A stretch of 40,952 nt of DNA from Thermoplasmata archaeon. Its GTDB lineage: Archaea > Thermoplasmatota > Thermoplasmata > Thermoplasmatales > GCA-001856825. Both the position numbers and the translations under genes were made by a program. Of the stretch, positions 8,817 through 18,165 are shown one piece after another (position 1 is the stretch's first letter; every line of letters begins with the position of its first letter). The notes below the pieces were generated by a model. That model ran no database searches. It was not told the DNA's origin and saw nothing but the letters and a program-made list of their open reading frames with translations. The stretch covers positions 1 to 40,952 of the forward strand of contig JAJYMI010000092.1 of NCBI GenBank assembly GCA_021787125.1, in the 5' to 3' direction.

Positions 8817-9806
8817 ATGGCAACACCAAATCATTCGAGACATGGGTCTATGGGATACTATCCCAGGAAGAGGGCAAGGTCAATAATACCGCACATCAGA
8901 TCCTGGCCAGAAATCGACACCGGTCCAAAGCTTCAGGGATTTGTCGGATTCAAGGCAGGAATGACTCACGCGCTGTTCGTTGATTACAGGAAGAGCAGCA
9001 CCACAGCGGGTTCCGAAGTAGCGTCGTCCGTAACGGTGATCGAGGTTCCACCGCTCAAGGTGGTAGGAATAAGGCTCTACGGAAGGGATACCTACGGAGA
9101 GCACACGATCGGAGATGTCTATGACGGCGGCTCAATAAACGAGTTGAAGAAGGTACTTCCAATCTCAAAGGAGTACAAGCCGAAGGAACTTGACGGTAAT
9201 GATGCCACCGATGTGAACGTCCTGGTCCTGATCCAGAATGAAAGGGTGAAGGCAATTTCAAAGAAGGTCCCGGACATAACAGAGATAAGGATTGGCGGAG
9301 GTACGATAAAGGAGAGGATCGATTATGCCAAATCGATACTGGGGAAGGAAGTGAGTTTTGACTCTTTTTCAAAGTCTGGAAAGTTCGTCGACATCATAGC
9401 GGTAACAAAGGGCAAGGGATTTCAGGGACACGTGAAGAGGTGGGGCGTAAAGCTCCTGCCATACAAGAACAGGAAGCACAGGAGAATGATAGGTACACTG
9501 GGTCCATGGCACCCCGACTGGGTCAGGAACACTGTACCGCAGGCTGGTCAGATGGGATTCCACCAGAGGACAGAGTTCAACAAGAGGGTTCTGTTCTACG
9601 GAAAACCGGAAGAGAAGGCGATCACTCCGAAGGGAGGGTTCCTGAACTACGGTGAGGTAGTGAACAGCTACATCCTCGTGCACGGCTCAGTTCCGGGTTC
9701 TACCAAGAGAGTCATAAAGTTGAGAGATCCAGCAAGACAGTTCGTTCCCGATGTTGAAAAGGTGGGAATGACTTATGTGTCAGTAGAGAGCAAACAGGGG
9801 GCGTAA
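8817..9806 (+). CDS. rpl3: 50S ribosomal protein L3
   Basis: HSRHGSMGYYPRKRARSIIPHIRSWP, GFVGFKAGMTH; start ATG 8817 (ORF track GTG 8808). Confidence 0.97.
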   Translation: MATPNHSRHGSMGYYPRKRARSIIPHIRSWPEIDTGPKLQGFVGFKAGMTHALFVDYRKSSTTAGSEVASSVTVIEVPPLKVVGIRLYGRDTYGEHTIGDVYDGGSINELKKVLPISKEYKPKELDGNDATDVNVLVLIQNERVKAISKKVPDITEIRIGGGTIKERIDYAKSILGKEVSFDSFSKSGKFVDIIAVTKGKGFQGHVKRWGVKLLPYKNRKHRRMIGTLGPWHPDWVRNTVPQAGQMGFHQRTEFNKRVLFYGKPEEKAITPKGGFLNYGEVVNSYILVHGSVPGSTKRVIKLRDPARQFVPDVEKVGMTYVSVESKQGA

Positions 9807-9807
9807 T

Positions 9808-10566
9808 ATGACAAATTTATTTTCATTAGATGGAAAGGTTGTGAAGAGCATTAAGCTGCCTGAAGCATTCAAGTTTCCGATCAGGAATGATCTGATAGTC
9901 AGGTTCACAAATGCCTATCAGTCAAACGGGAGAACACCATACGGGAGCTACTGGTTCGCTGGCAACAGAAGGGTCGGCCACAACATGGGACCCAATCACG
10001 GTATCTCCAGATATCCAAGGGTTGCTGGAAGCTCAAGGGGAGTCATGCTGAGCAACGCCAGGGGCGGAAGGTCTGCTCATCACCCCGTGACAGCAAAGAA
10101 CTGGGACCTCAAGGTGAACAGGAAGGAGAGAATATATGCAAAGCTATCAGCACTGTCCTCCACGGTTTCTCCAGAACTAGTCAAGCAGAGAGGACACAAG
10201 TTCACAGTCGAGTCTCTTCCAGTGATTCTTGAGGACAGGTTCGAACAGATAGAGAGAACGAGCGAAGCGACAGAAGTCCTAGAGAATGTCGGAGTTCTGA
10301 GCGATATCATAAGGTCGAAGGAAGGTACAAAGATCAGGGCGGGCAGAGGAAAGAGCAGGGGAAGGAAGTACGTCACGCCAAAGAGCATCCTCTTCGTGGT
10401 CAAGGACAAGTCCCGCATATCGAAGGCACTGAAGAATCTTCCAGGGGTGGACATAGTGAAACCAGAGGAGCTGAACGCATACGTACTCGCACCGGGCGGA
10501 CACCCTGGCCGGCTGCTCGTCATGACTGAGGGAGCGCTCAACGACGTTCGGGGGTGGAAGATATGA
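9808..10566 (+). CDS. rpl4: 50S ribosomal protein L4
   Basis: Archaeal L4 motifs RTPYGSYWFAGNRRVGHNMGP; synteny. Confidence 0.96.
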   Translation: MTNLFSLDGKVVKSIKLPEAFKFPIRNDLIVRFTNAYQSNGRTPYGSYWFAGNRRVGHNMGPNHGISRYPRVAGSSRGVMLSNARGGRSAHHPVTAKNWDLKVNRKERIYAKLSALSSTVSPELVKQRGHKFTVESLPVILEDRFEQIERTSEATEVLENVGVLSDIIRSKEGTKIRAGRGKSRGRKYVTPKSILFVVKDKSRISKALKNLPGVDIVKPEELNAYVLAPGGHPGRLLVMTEGALNDVRGWKI

Positions 10567-10823
10567 AGAGTCCGTACGACATTTTACTCAAACCGTTCGT
10601 CACAGAGAAGTCCATGCTTCAGATCGAGAGGGACAACAAGATATGGTTCATCGTCAACGAGAAGGCGACGAGGGATCAGGTAAAGAGGGCAGTCGAGGAG
10701 ATATCAGAAATGAAAGTGAGCAATGTCAATATTTTGAGGGACAAGGAAGGGAAGAAGGCTGTTGTAAAGATATCAAAGGATTTTTCTGCGGAGGAGCTGG
10801 CTACCAAGCTGGGAATATTCTGA
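10563..10823 (+). CDS. rpl23: 50S ribosomal protein L23
   Basis: LLKPFVTEKSM; synteny; ATG 10563 overlaps the L4 stop. Confidence 0.95.
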   Translation: MKSPYDILLKPFVTEKSMLQIERDNKIWFIVNEKATRDQVKRAVEEISEMKVSNVNILRDKEGKKAVVKISKDFSAEELATKLGIF

Positions 10824-10832
10824 GGTGAAATC

Positions 10833-11540
10833 ATGGGAAAGCGAATAGTTGTTCAGAGGAGAGGAAAGGGCGGGCTTATGTACAAGAGCCCCAGCCACAG
10901 GCACTACGGTCAGATAAGATATCCATCGGAAAAGAACTGGGAGGGAAGGGTCGAGAGGCTCGTCAGAGACCCAGGTCACTACGCTCCGGTTGCCGTCGTG
11001 AGGATGAACGACCAGAGCAACAGGAATTTCATTGCCCACAGCGGCATGTTTGAGGGTCAGAAGGTAAGGGGCGGTCTCGAGGTACCGTCCATTATCGGGA
11101 ACACGCTCCCGCTTGGTCTCATCCCGGACGGGGCAGTGGTCTACAACGTGGAACTGAAACCCGGATCCGGAGGAAACATAGCTAGGACTCCAGGGTCATT
11201 CTGCACGGTTGTCGCCCACGGCGAGAACGTCACGCTCAAGCTTCCGTCTGGTAAGATGAGAGACATAAAGCCGTCCTGTCTGGCCACAATTGGAGTGACC
11301 GGCGGTGGCGGGAGAAACACGAAGCCATTCCTGAAGGCGGGAAAGAGAATCCATGCTTACCAGAGCAGGGCAAAGAGGCCCTACACGGTCAGGGGAATTG
11401 CGATGAATGCCGTCAACCACCCGCACGGAGGTGGAAACCACCAGCACGTGGGTAGACCATCCACCGTTGGAAGGAATACGCCACCCGGAAGGAAGGTTGG
11501 AAGACTATCTCCTAGAAAGAAGGTGAAGATAAATGCCTGA
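10833..11540 (+). CDS. rpl2: 50S ribosomal protein L2
   Basis: MNAVNHPHGGGNHQHVGRPSTVGRNTPPGRKVG signature. Confidence 0.98.
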   Translation: MGKRIVVQRRGKGGLMYKSPSHRHYGQIRYPSEKNWEGRVERLVRDPGHYAPVAVVRMNDQSNRNFIAHSGMFEGQKVRGGLEVPSIIGNTLPLGLIPDGAVVYNVELKPGSGGNIARTPGSFCTVVAHGENVTLKLPSGKMRDIKPSCLATIGVTGGGGRNTKPFLKAGKRIHAYQSRAKRPYTVRGIAMNAVNHPHGGGNHQHVGRPSTVGRNTPPGRKVGRLSPRKKVKINA

Positions 11541-11988
11541 GGATAGGAGACTGAGATCGCAGAAGGCAATAAAGAGGTCGAAGAGGAAGGCGACGAAGGC
11601 AATAGCCGAGAGAGGGAAGGAGATCCTCTACAGGGGGAAGACGATGCAGCAACTGCTTGCACTGGATCTCCCTGAACTGATGAAGCTCATACCCGCAAGG
11701 GCGAGGAGATCGCTGAAGAGAGGTTACAACATAGAGCAGCAGAGGCTTCACGACAGGCTGCTCGAAGAGGATTCCGTAAAGACGAGAGTGAGGGACCTCA
11801 TAATCATCCCTCAGTACGTCGGAAAGACTATTTCGGTGTACAACGGCCACCTCTATCAGACGTTCACGATCAAGGAAGAGATGATTGGACACTACATTGG
11901 TGAGTACTCCCAGACGAGGAAGGAAGTCAAACACTCCGGACCCGGAGTCGGTGCAACGAGGGGATCGAAATTCCTGCCGCTGAAGTGA
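11533..11988 (+). CDS. rps19: 30S ribosomal protein S19
   Basis: YVGKTISVYNGHLYQTFTIKEEMIGHYIGEYSQTRKEVKHSGPGVGATRGSKFLPLK. Confidence 0.97.
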   Translation: MPEDRRLRSQKAIKRSKRKATKAIAERGKEILYRGKTMQQLLALDLPELMKLIPARARRSLKRGYNIEQQRLHDRLLEEDSVKTRVRDLIIIPQYVGKTISVYNGHLYQTFTIKEEMIGHYIGEYSQTRKEVKHSGPGVGATRGSKFLPLK

Positions 11989-11997
11989 GGTCTTGAT

Positions 11998-12456
11998 ATG
12001 AAGTATGTTATGGAAACCGACAAGAAAAAAACCGCAAGGGCAACATCGGTGAACACGCCGATCTCACCCAGAGACGCACTAGAAATAGTCAGGACCGTCA
12101 AGGGGATGAAACTCGACAATGCGAAGGACTATCTCGAGAGCGTCATAAACAAGAAGAGTGCAGTCCCGTACAGGAAATTCCTTGACTCCGTATCCCACAA
12201 GAGGGGAGTTGGACCAGGAAGGTATCCAGTGAGAGCAGCGAAATTCATTCTCGAGACGCTGACGAACGCAGAGAACAACGCAGAATTCAAACAGCTGGAT
12301 TCTGAAAAGCTGGTCATAAAGAGCGCAGTCGCCCAGCCCGCACCGCCAATAAAGTACTACACTTACAAGGCGTTCGGATCGAGCGGCAAATTCTACAGGG
12401 AGAGGGTACACATCCAGATAATTCTGGAAGAGCTTGAGGCGGAGGAATCGCAATGA
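11998..12456 (+). CDS. rpl22: 50S ribosomal protein L22
   Basis: Archaeal L22 features, synteny. Confidence 0.95.
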   Translation: MKYVMETDKKKTARATSVNTPISPRDALEIVRTVKGMKLDNAKDYLESVINKKSAVPYRKFLDSVSHKRGVGPGRYPVRAAKFILETLTNAENNAEFKQLDSEKLVIKSAVAQPAPPIKYYTYKAFGSSGKFYRERVHIQIILEELEAEESQ

Positions 12457-13103
12457 AAGAACTGAAGTTTCTCAAGGAGAACATCAGAAGACAGCTGATC
12501 AAAGAATATCTGATACACGAAATAGGGGACGCGGGGTTCGGTGGAGTCGATATCCAGAGGACACCGCAGAACACGATAGTGATGCTGAGGGTCGAGCGCC
12601 CGGGACTCGTCATTGGACGAAGAGGCTCGAAGATAAAGAACATGGAAGTGACGCTTGAGAAGAAGTTCAACCTGACCAGTCCACTCATAAAGGTGGAGGG
12701 GACGGAAGAACCAGGACTGAATGCGCAGATAATGGCCCAGAAGCTTGCCAGATCCATAGAGAAGGGATGGCACTTCAGGAGGGCAGGACACAGCATTCTC
12801 AAGAGGATAATGGACTCCGGGGCCAGGGGCGGTCAGGTGAGGATGGGCGGAAAGCTCACCGGCGAGAGATCCAGGAGCGTAAAGTACACCTCAGGAAAGG
12901 TCATCTCATCGGGTTTCCCCTCGGAATCAATAGAGAAGGGTTTCGCGGTCGCAATGACGAAACCGGGGATCATAGGAGTCTCGGTCAAGATCCTCAGAAA
13001 GAACGTGAAGCTGCCAGACGACATTCAGGTCGGAAAGGTAAAGTTCGAGGAGGTGACGGCTAGTGGAGGAAATGAAGGCAAAATTGATACGCAAAATGAG
13101 TAG
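12453..13103 (+). CDS. rps3: 30S ribosomal protein S3
   Basis: KH domain VIGRRGSKIKNME; GARGGQVRMGGKLTGERSRSVKYTSGKV. Confidence 0.96.
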   Translation: MKELKFLKENIRRQLIKEYLIHEIGDAGFGGVDIQRTPQNTIVMLRVERPGLVIGRRGSKIKNMEVTLEKKFNLTSPLIKVEGTEEPGLNAQIMAQKLARSIEKGWHFRRAGHSILKRIMDSGARGGQVRMGGKLTGERSRSVKYTSGKVISSGFPSESIEKGFAVAMTKPGIIGVSVKILRKNVKLPDDIQVGKVKFEEVTASGGNEGKIDTQNE

Positions 13104-13263
13104 CGAAGAGATCAGGAAGAAGTACTCAGACCTGCGAGAGGAACTGATGAGGGAGAGAGGGATATCCGCAATGGGTGGAGCTCCTCCAAGCCCGGGCAAG
13201 ATAGAGTCGCTCAGGAGACAGCTGGCGAGAATGGAGACCGTAATGAGGGAGTCTGAGAAATGA
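13063..13263 (+). CDS. rpl29: 50S ribosomal protein L29
   Basis: Size and synteny; SPGKIESLRRQLARMETV; GTG start 41 nt inside rps3. Confidence 0.9.
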   Translation: MEEMKAKLIRKMSSEEIRKKYSDLREELMRERGISAMGGAPPSPGKIESLRRQLARMETVMRESEK

Positions 13264-13550
13264 AGGACGACAAGATTTTCAGGGAACTGACGCCGCTGGA
13301 CGAGATAGCCAGGGAGTCTCAGGTCATAACGATAGAGACTGACAAGAGAAGGTACGGCAAGTGGGTGACGATAGTCTCAGGGTTCGATCCGCACTCGGAA
13401 GACATCAAGGAACTGGCGAAGTCGCTCAAGAAGAAGACAGCGACCGGCGGAACAGTGAAGGGAGAGAAGATCGAGCTTCAGGGGGACCAGAGGGACAGAG
13501 TGAAGAAGGTCCTCGAGGAAATGGGATTCAAGGTCGAGGTCTCAGAATGA
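13260..13550 (+). CDS. Translation initiation factor SUI1/aIF1-like protein
   Basis: RRYGKWVTIVSGFD, ATGGTVKGEKIELQGDQRDRVKKVLEEMGF. Confidence 0.93.
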   Translation: MKDDKIFRELTPLDEIARESQVITIETDKRRYGKWVTIVSGFDPHSEDIKELAKSLKKKTATGGTVKGEKIELQGDQRDRVKKVLEEMGFKVEVSE

Positions 13551-13804
13551 ACCCCACTCTGACCGATGTCATAGGTTCGAAGGTCGTAGTGGTCAGGCAC
13601 TCGGATCCATCTCTGGTGGGACTTGAGGGAAGGGTTGTGGACGAGAGAAAGAACGTCCTGACTCTCGAAACAGGCAGGGGGGAAAAGATGCTGCCGAAGA
13701 CTAGTGGAATTTTATTGATTGATGATCAAGAGGCCGACCTCAATAGGATGAGGTTCAGGCCAGAAGACAAGATGAAGAAAATAAGGAGGAAAGGAAGGCA
13801 ATGA
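13547..13804 (+). CDS. rnp1: Ribonuclease P protein component 1 (Rpp29)
   Basis: LVGLEGRVVDERKNVLTLETGRGEKMLPKTSGILLI; ATGA overlap with SUI1 gene. Confidence 0.9.
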   Translation: MNPTLTDVIGSKVVVVRHSDPSLVGLEGRVVDERKNVLTLETGRGEKMLPKTSGILLIDDQEADLNRMRFRPEDKMKKIRRKGRQ

Positions 13805-14127
13805 GGAACATAGGCATAGAGGTCAACGAGCCAAAGGAAGAGTGCACCGATTCAAAGTGCCCATTCCATGGAGAGCTTGGAGTGAAGTCGCCCATCATTC
13901 AGGGCAAGGTCACTTCTGTAGCTATGAAGGGCACAGTGACGGTCGTAAGAGAGTATCTGAAGAAGAACGAGAAGTACGAGAGGTATGAGAAGAGGAGAAA
14001 GAGGTACCATGCACACCTGCCGGGGTGCATTCACGTGAAACTTGGAGACACCGTGAAGATAGCGTACGCGAGGCCTCTCGCAAAGTCGGTCTCGTTCGTC
14101 GTCATAGAGAAGGAGGGAGAAGAATGA
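13801..14127 (+). CDS. rps17: 30S ribosomal protein S17
   Basis: CPFHGELGVKSPIIQGKV; synteny. Confidence 0.95.
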   Translation: MRNIGIEVNEPKEECTDSKCPFHGELGVKSPIIQGKVTSVAMKGTVTVVREYLKKNEKYERYEKRRKRYHAHLPGCIHVKLGDTVKIAYARPLAKSVSFVVIEKEGEE

Positions 14128-14522
14128 AGGGACTTGCTGGCACGCAGATAAGGGGCCTCCCCCTGGGGGCAAAACTGGAGTGCGCAGACAACTCTGGCGC
14201 CAAGATAATCTCACTGATAAATGTCAAGGCATATCACAACACGAAGAGCAGAATACCTGCAGCGTCCGTCGGCGATATGATAATAGCGTCAGTCAAGAAG
14301 GGATCTCCCGAGATGAGGAGGAAGGTCGTCTACGCGGTCGTCATCAGGCAGAGGAAGACGTTCAGGAGACAGGACGGTCTGATGGTCGAGTTCGAGGACA
14401 ACGCAGCCGTTCTGGTTCAGGACAACGGAGAGACGAGGGGAACGGAGATAAAGGGTCCAGTGGCGAAGGAGGCCGCTGAGAGATGGCCGAGGGTTGCAGC
14501 CCTAGCCAGCACGATCGTTTGA
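14124..14522 (+). CDS. rpl14: 50S ribosomal protein L14
   Basis: AKLECADNSGAKIISLINV; KGPVAKEAAERWPRVAALASTIV. Confidence 0.97.
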   Translation: MKGLAGTQIRGLPLGAKLECADNSGAKIISLINVKAYHNTKSRIPAASVGDMIIASVKKGSPEMRRKVVYAVVIRQRKTFRRQDGLMVEFEDNAAVLVQDNGETRGTEIKGPVAKEAAERWPRVAALASTIV

Positions 14523-14528
14523 GGTGAA

Positions 14529-15008
14529 ATGATGAAGAACATTAACGTCCATCTGTCGAAAGATCTGATCTCGAAATACGGGATAAAGAACTTCCCGGTT
14601 AGGAAGGGAGACATCGCAAGGATAGTCAGGGGAGACGCAGAGAAGGACGAAAAACTGAACATCGTTGGCAAGGAAGGAAAGGTCATCAAGATCATCACGG
14701 ACGAAGGCAAGGTCGTCATCGAGAACGTAAACATAGCCAAGTCGGACGGCAAGATGAAACCGAGGAAGCTGGATCCGAACGCCATCGTTCTCACAAAGAT
14801 AATACTGGAAGACAAGAAGAGAAAGGAGAGGCTGACGAGGCTCGCATCACTAAGGAACAAGATAGTGGAGGATGAGCCCGAACCTGTTCCAGAGCCCGCA
14901 GTACCAGAGAAGAAAGAGGAGAAGGAACCAGAAAAACAAGAAGCTCCGCCCGAGAAGGAAGATGGAGCGGATGAGGGAGAAGAAGAGGAGGAAGAGAAGG
15001 ATGAGTAA
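14529..15008 (+). CDS. rpl24: 50S ribosomal protein L24 with acidic C-terminal tail
   Basis: KGDIARIVRGD...KEGKVIKI KOW-like region; synteny. Confidence 0.93.
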   Translation: MMKNINVHLSKDLISKYGIKNFPVRKGDIARIVRGDAEKDEKLNIVGKEGKVIKIITDEGKVVIENVNIAKSDGKMKPRKLDPNAIVLTKIILEDKKRKERLTRLASLRNKIVEDEPEPVPEPAVPEKKEEKEPEKQEAPPEKEDGADEGEEEEEEKDE

Positions 15009-15705
15009 ACACATCAAGAGATTGGCTTCACCCGTCACTTGGAAGCAACCAAGAAAGAAGTTCACGTGGTCCGTACGCTCTAGAGCAGGACCGCACTCTC
15101 TGAGGACGAGTGTACCGCTGATGGTAGTCGTGAGGGACGTGCTGAAGTTCGCAGACACATCAAAGGAGGCCAGGAACATCATTTCTAAGGGAAAGGTGGA
15201 AGTGGATGGAAAGGTCGTCAAGGACTACCAGAGACCCGTCGGTTTCATGGACATCCTGTCCGTGAAGGAAGCGGGAGTCGCAAAGAGGGTTCTGATGGAC
15301 AAGAAGGGAATCCTGGTCCTGGCAGACCTGGGTCCACAGGAAGTCGGGTGGAAGCTCGTCAAGGTCACCGGGAAGTCCATCGCGAAGGGCGGCAAGATAC
15401 AGATATCAACTCACGACGGGAGAGTAATACTCACGAGTGAGAAGGGAGTGAAGAGGGGAGATACGCTAAAGATAGGCATACCCGACCAGAAGATTCTGGA
15501 AGTGTACCCAATGGCAAAGGAGACGTCCGTCTATGTCACCGGCGGAGCCCACAAGGGGACAATAACCACGATAAAGGAGATCAACGTCTCGAGGAGCTAC
15601 CAGGAGAACACCGTCGAGAGCAACGACAACTTCACGACAACGATGTCAAACGTCTTCGTCCTGGGAAAATCGAAGGGCGAGATATCGATACCGGGAGGCG
15701 TCTGA
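15001..15705 (+). CDS. rps4e: 30S ribosomal protein S4e
   Basis: MSKHIKRLASPVTWKQPRKKFTW, S4-type RNA-binding region; ATG 15001. Confidence 0.95.
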   Translation: MSKHIKRLASPVTWKQPRKKFTWSVRSRAGPHSLRTSVPLMVVVRDVLKFADTSKEARNIISKGKVEVDGKVVKDYQRPVGFMDILSVKEAGVAKRVLMDKKGILVLADLGPQEVGWKLVKVTGKSIAKGGKIQISTHDGRVILTSEKGVKRGDTLKIGIPDQKILEVYPMAKETSVYVTGGAHKGTITTIKEINVSRSYQENTVESNDNFTTTMSNVFVLGKSKGEISIPGGV

Positions 15706-15706
15706 A

Positions 15707-16225
15707 ATGCCTGAAATGACTGACGTCGTCATAGACAAGGTAACTATAAACATAGGCGTCGGAGAGGCAGGGGAGAAGCTCGAGAAGGCGAAGAGCGTGA
15801 TCAAGCTGCTCACCACTGGAAAACCGACTATCACAAAGGCAAAGAGGACTAGCAGGGAGTTCGGCATAAGACAGGACCAGCCCATCGGGGTCAAGGTCAC
15901 TCTTACTGGCGAAGAGATGGACAGGTTCCTGAAGGCGGCACTCTGGGTCAAGAACAACAAGTGCCTCAGCTATTCATTCTCGGAGCAGGGGAGCTACAGC
16001 TTCGGCATAGCCGACTACACAGATTTCAAGGGAATGAAGTACAACCCTGAGATTGGAATATTCGGCATGGACGTGGTTGTCACCTTCAAGAGAAGAGGTG
16101 GCTACCGGGTTGCTCGGAGATGGATATCGCCAAGGCCAGTCCCGAAGAAGATCAGGATCAAAAGGGAAGAAATGATGAAATTCATGAAGGAAAACTACGG
16201 TGTTGACATACTGGAGGTGGGGTGA
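15707..16225 (+). CDS. rpl5: 50S ribosomal protein L5
   Basis: KVTINIGVGEAGEKLEKA; GIFGMDVVVTFKRRGGYRVARR. Confidence 0.96.
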   Translation: MPEMTDVVIDKVTINIGVGEAGEKLEKAKSVIKLLTTGKPTITKAKRTSREFGIRQDQPIGVKVTLTGEEMDRFLKAALWVKNNKCLSYSFSEQGSYSFGIADYTDFKGMKYNPEIGIFGMDVVVTFKRRGGYRVARRWISPRPVPKKIRIKREEMMKFMKENYGVDILEVG

Positions 16226-16387
16226 TTGGCACAGACCAAACTAGCCCCTAAGAAGAAGTACGGAAGGAAGGAGGGCTGTGAGAGGTGCGGCAGGAAGAGA
16301 GGTCTCGTGAGAAGGTACAACCTGCATCTCTGCAGACAGTGCTTCAGGGAAATCGCTCCCGATCTGGGGTTCGAGAAGTATTCGTGA
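16226..16387 (+). CDS. rps14: 30S ribosomal protein S14 (53 aa, zinc-binding; absent from the supplied ORF track)
   Basis: TTG start; [53 protein letters not shown] with CxxC...CxxC. Confidence 0.96.
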   Translation: MAQTKLAPKKKYGRKEGCERCGRKRGLVRRYNLHLCRQCFREIAPDLGFEKYS

Positions 16388-16396
16388 GGTGAAAGA

Positions 16397-16780
16397 ATGG
16401 GAGATACGTTAAATGATGCATTGATTTCCATAAAGAACGCTTCCAGACTAGGAAGACAGGAACTCGATGTGAGGGCATCCAACCTCGTCGGGAGGGTGCT
16501 CAGGGTGTTCCAGAAGTATGGCTATATAGAGGAATACGAGTACGTTGAGAACGGAAAGGGCGGACTGTTCAAGGTGAAGGTCGCAAAGACCGTAAACAAC
16601 TGCGGCGTCATCAAGCCAAGATTCTCGATCACGAGGGACGAACTCGAGAGGTGGGAGTCCAGGTACCTGCCAGCGCAGGATATCGGAATACTGGTCATAT
16701 CGACCACTTCCGGAGTGATGAGCAACGCAGAAGCGAAGAAGAAGGGAACGGGAGGAAAGGCACTTGCCTTCATCTATTGA
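16397..16780 (+). CDS. rps8: 30S ribosomal protein S8
   Basis: DTLNDALISIKNASRLG...ISTTSGVMSNAEAKKKGTGGKALAFIY. Confidence 0.96.
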   Translation: MGDTLNDALISIKNASRLGRQELDVRASNLVGRVLRVFQKYGYIEEYEYVENGKGGLFKVKVAKTVNNCGVIKPRFSITRDELERWESRYLPAQDIGILVISTTSGVMSNAEAKKKGTGGKALAFIY

Positions 16781-16790
16781 GGTGATATGA

Positions 16791-17324
16791 GTGGAGAGAA
16801 TTGTTGAGATACCCCAAGGGGTCAGAGTGAAAATGGAAGGCTTCGATTTCGAAGCACAGGGGTCCAAGGGGAAGGTGAACAAGACGTTCAAGAACGAATA
16901 CGTGGCGATGGAGATGAAGGACAAGAAGATCAGGATATTCACGAAGAGGGAGAAGAAGACGGATCTTGCGGTCGTGGGGACGTGGGAGAGCATAGTCAAC
17001 AGCGCATTCGTCGGAGTGACGAAGGGGTTCATCTACACCATGAAGATAGTCTATGCACACTTTCCGGTAAAGGTCACGGTGAAGGGAAACGAGGTGCACC
17101 TGGACAACTTCCTGGGAGAGAAGAGCGCTAGAAAGATAACGCTCGGACCAGAAACGAAGGTCACAGTGAAGGGCGATATGGTGACGGTCGAGGGGAGCGA
17201 CCTGGAAATTACGGGAAATGCTGCAGCGAGGATAGAGAGGATGAGCAAGATAAAGGGGTTCGATCCTAGGGTATTCCAGGATGGGATCTACATTGTGAGG
17301 AAGGGTGATGTCGTTGAAGGCTGA
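16791..17324 (+). CDS. rpl6: 50S ribosomal protein L6
   Basis: Archaeal L6 features (GVTKGFIYTMKIVYAHFPVKV), GTG start. Confidence 0.95.
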   Translation: MERIVEIPQGVRVKMEGFDFEAQGSKGKVNKTFKNEYVAMEMKDKKIRIFTKREKKTDLAVVGTWESIVNSAFVGVTKGFIYTMKIVYAHFPVKVTVKGNEVHLDNFLGEKSARKITLGPETKVTVKGDMVTVEGSDLEITGNAAARIERMSKIKGFDPRVFQDGIYIVRKGDVVEG

Positions 17325-17709
17325 ACTGGATCGCGAGGGAAAGAGGCTGCTGGGAATCAGGAACAGGATGAACAGGAGGAGACCCGAGTTCCACAGGCAG
17401 GAATGGTTCAGGTACGTGAGGCTGGGAACGGCGTGGAGAAAACCCAGGGGTAAACACTCGAAGCTGAGGGAGAAGAAGGGGTACAGGCACGCGTGGGTAG
17501 AATCAGGTTACAGGGGACCGGCGAGGGTAAGGAACCTTCACCCGTCCGGGTTCCAGGAGGTCTACGTTTCAAGCATAGGAGACCTCGAGGGTATCAACCC
17601 CAAGACCCAGGCAGCGAGGATAAGCTCTACGATAGGAATGAAGAAGAGGAGGATAATCCAGGAAAAGGCGAAGTCCTCCGGCATCAGGATACTGAACGAG
17701 GTGAAATGA
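17308..17709 (+). CDS. rpl32e: 50S ribosomal protein L32e
   Basis: FHRQEWFRYVRLGTAWRKPRGKHSKLREKKGY. Confidence 0.96.
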   Translation: MSLKAELDREGKRLLGIRNRMNRRRPEFHRQEWFRYVRLGTAWRKPRGKHSKLREKKGYRHAWVESGYRGPARVRNLHPSGFQEVYVSSIGDLEGINPKTQAARISSTIGMKKRRIIQEKAKSSGIRILNEVK

Positions 17710-18164
17710 TGGCAACACTGAGTCCGCAGAAGAGAATGGCTGCATCCATACTCAAGTCAGGAAAGTCGAGGGTGTGGATGGACACGAAGAGCGTTGATGA
17801 CATAGCCGAAGCTGTAACGAGGGACGATATCAGGAAGCTGATCAAGAGGAACGTCATCCAGAAGAGATCCGAGAAGGGAAATTCGAGGGGCAGATTCAAG
17901 GTAGCAAAGGCACAGAGGAACAAGGGAAGAAGGAAGGGACAGGGATCCAGGAAAGGGACCAAGAATGCCAGAGATCCCAGGAAGAGGAAGTGGATCAGGG
18001 GCATAAGGGCGATGAGGAATGCACTGAAAGAAATGAAGGAATCAGGTAAGATAACAAGGTCCGACTACAGGGTCTTCTACAAGAAGATCAAGGGAGGGGC
18101 ATTCAGGAGCAAGAATGCGCTGCTCCTCCACATGAGGGAACAGGGAGTCCTCAAGGGTGAGTGA
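17706..18164 (+). CDS. rpl19e: 50S ribosomal protein L19e
   Basis: RMAASILKSGKSRVWMD; KGRRKGQGSRKGTKNARDPRKRKWIRGIR. Confidence 0.96.
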   Translation: MMATLSPQKRMAASILKSGKSRVWMDTKSVDDIAEAVTRDDIRKLIKRNVIQKRSEKGNSRGRFKVAKAQRNKGRRKGQGSRKGTKNARDPRKRKWIRGIRAMRNALKEMKESGKITRSDYRVFYKKIKGGAFRSKNALLLHMREQGVLKGE

Positions 18165-18165
18165 G

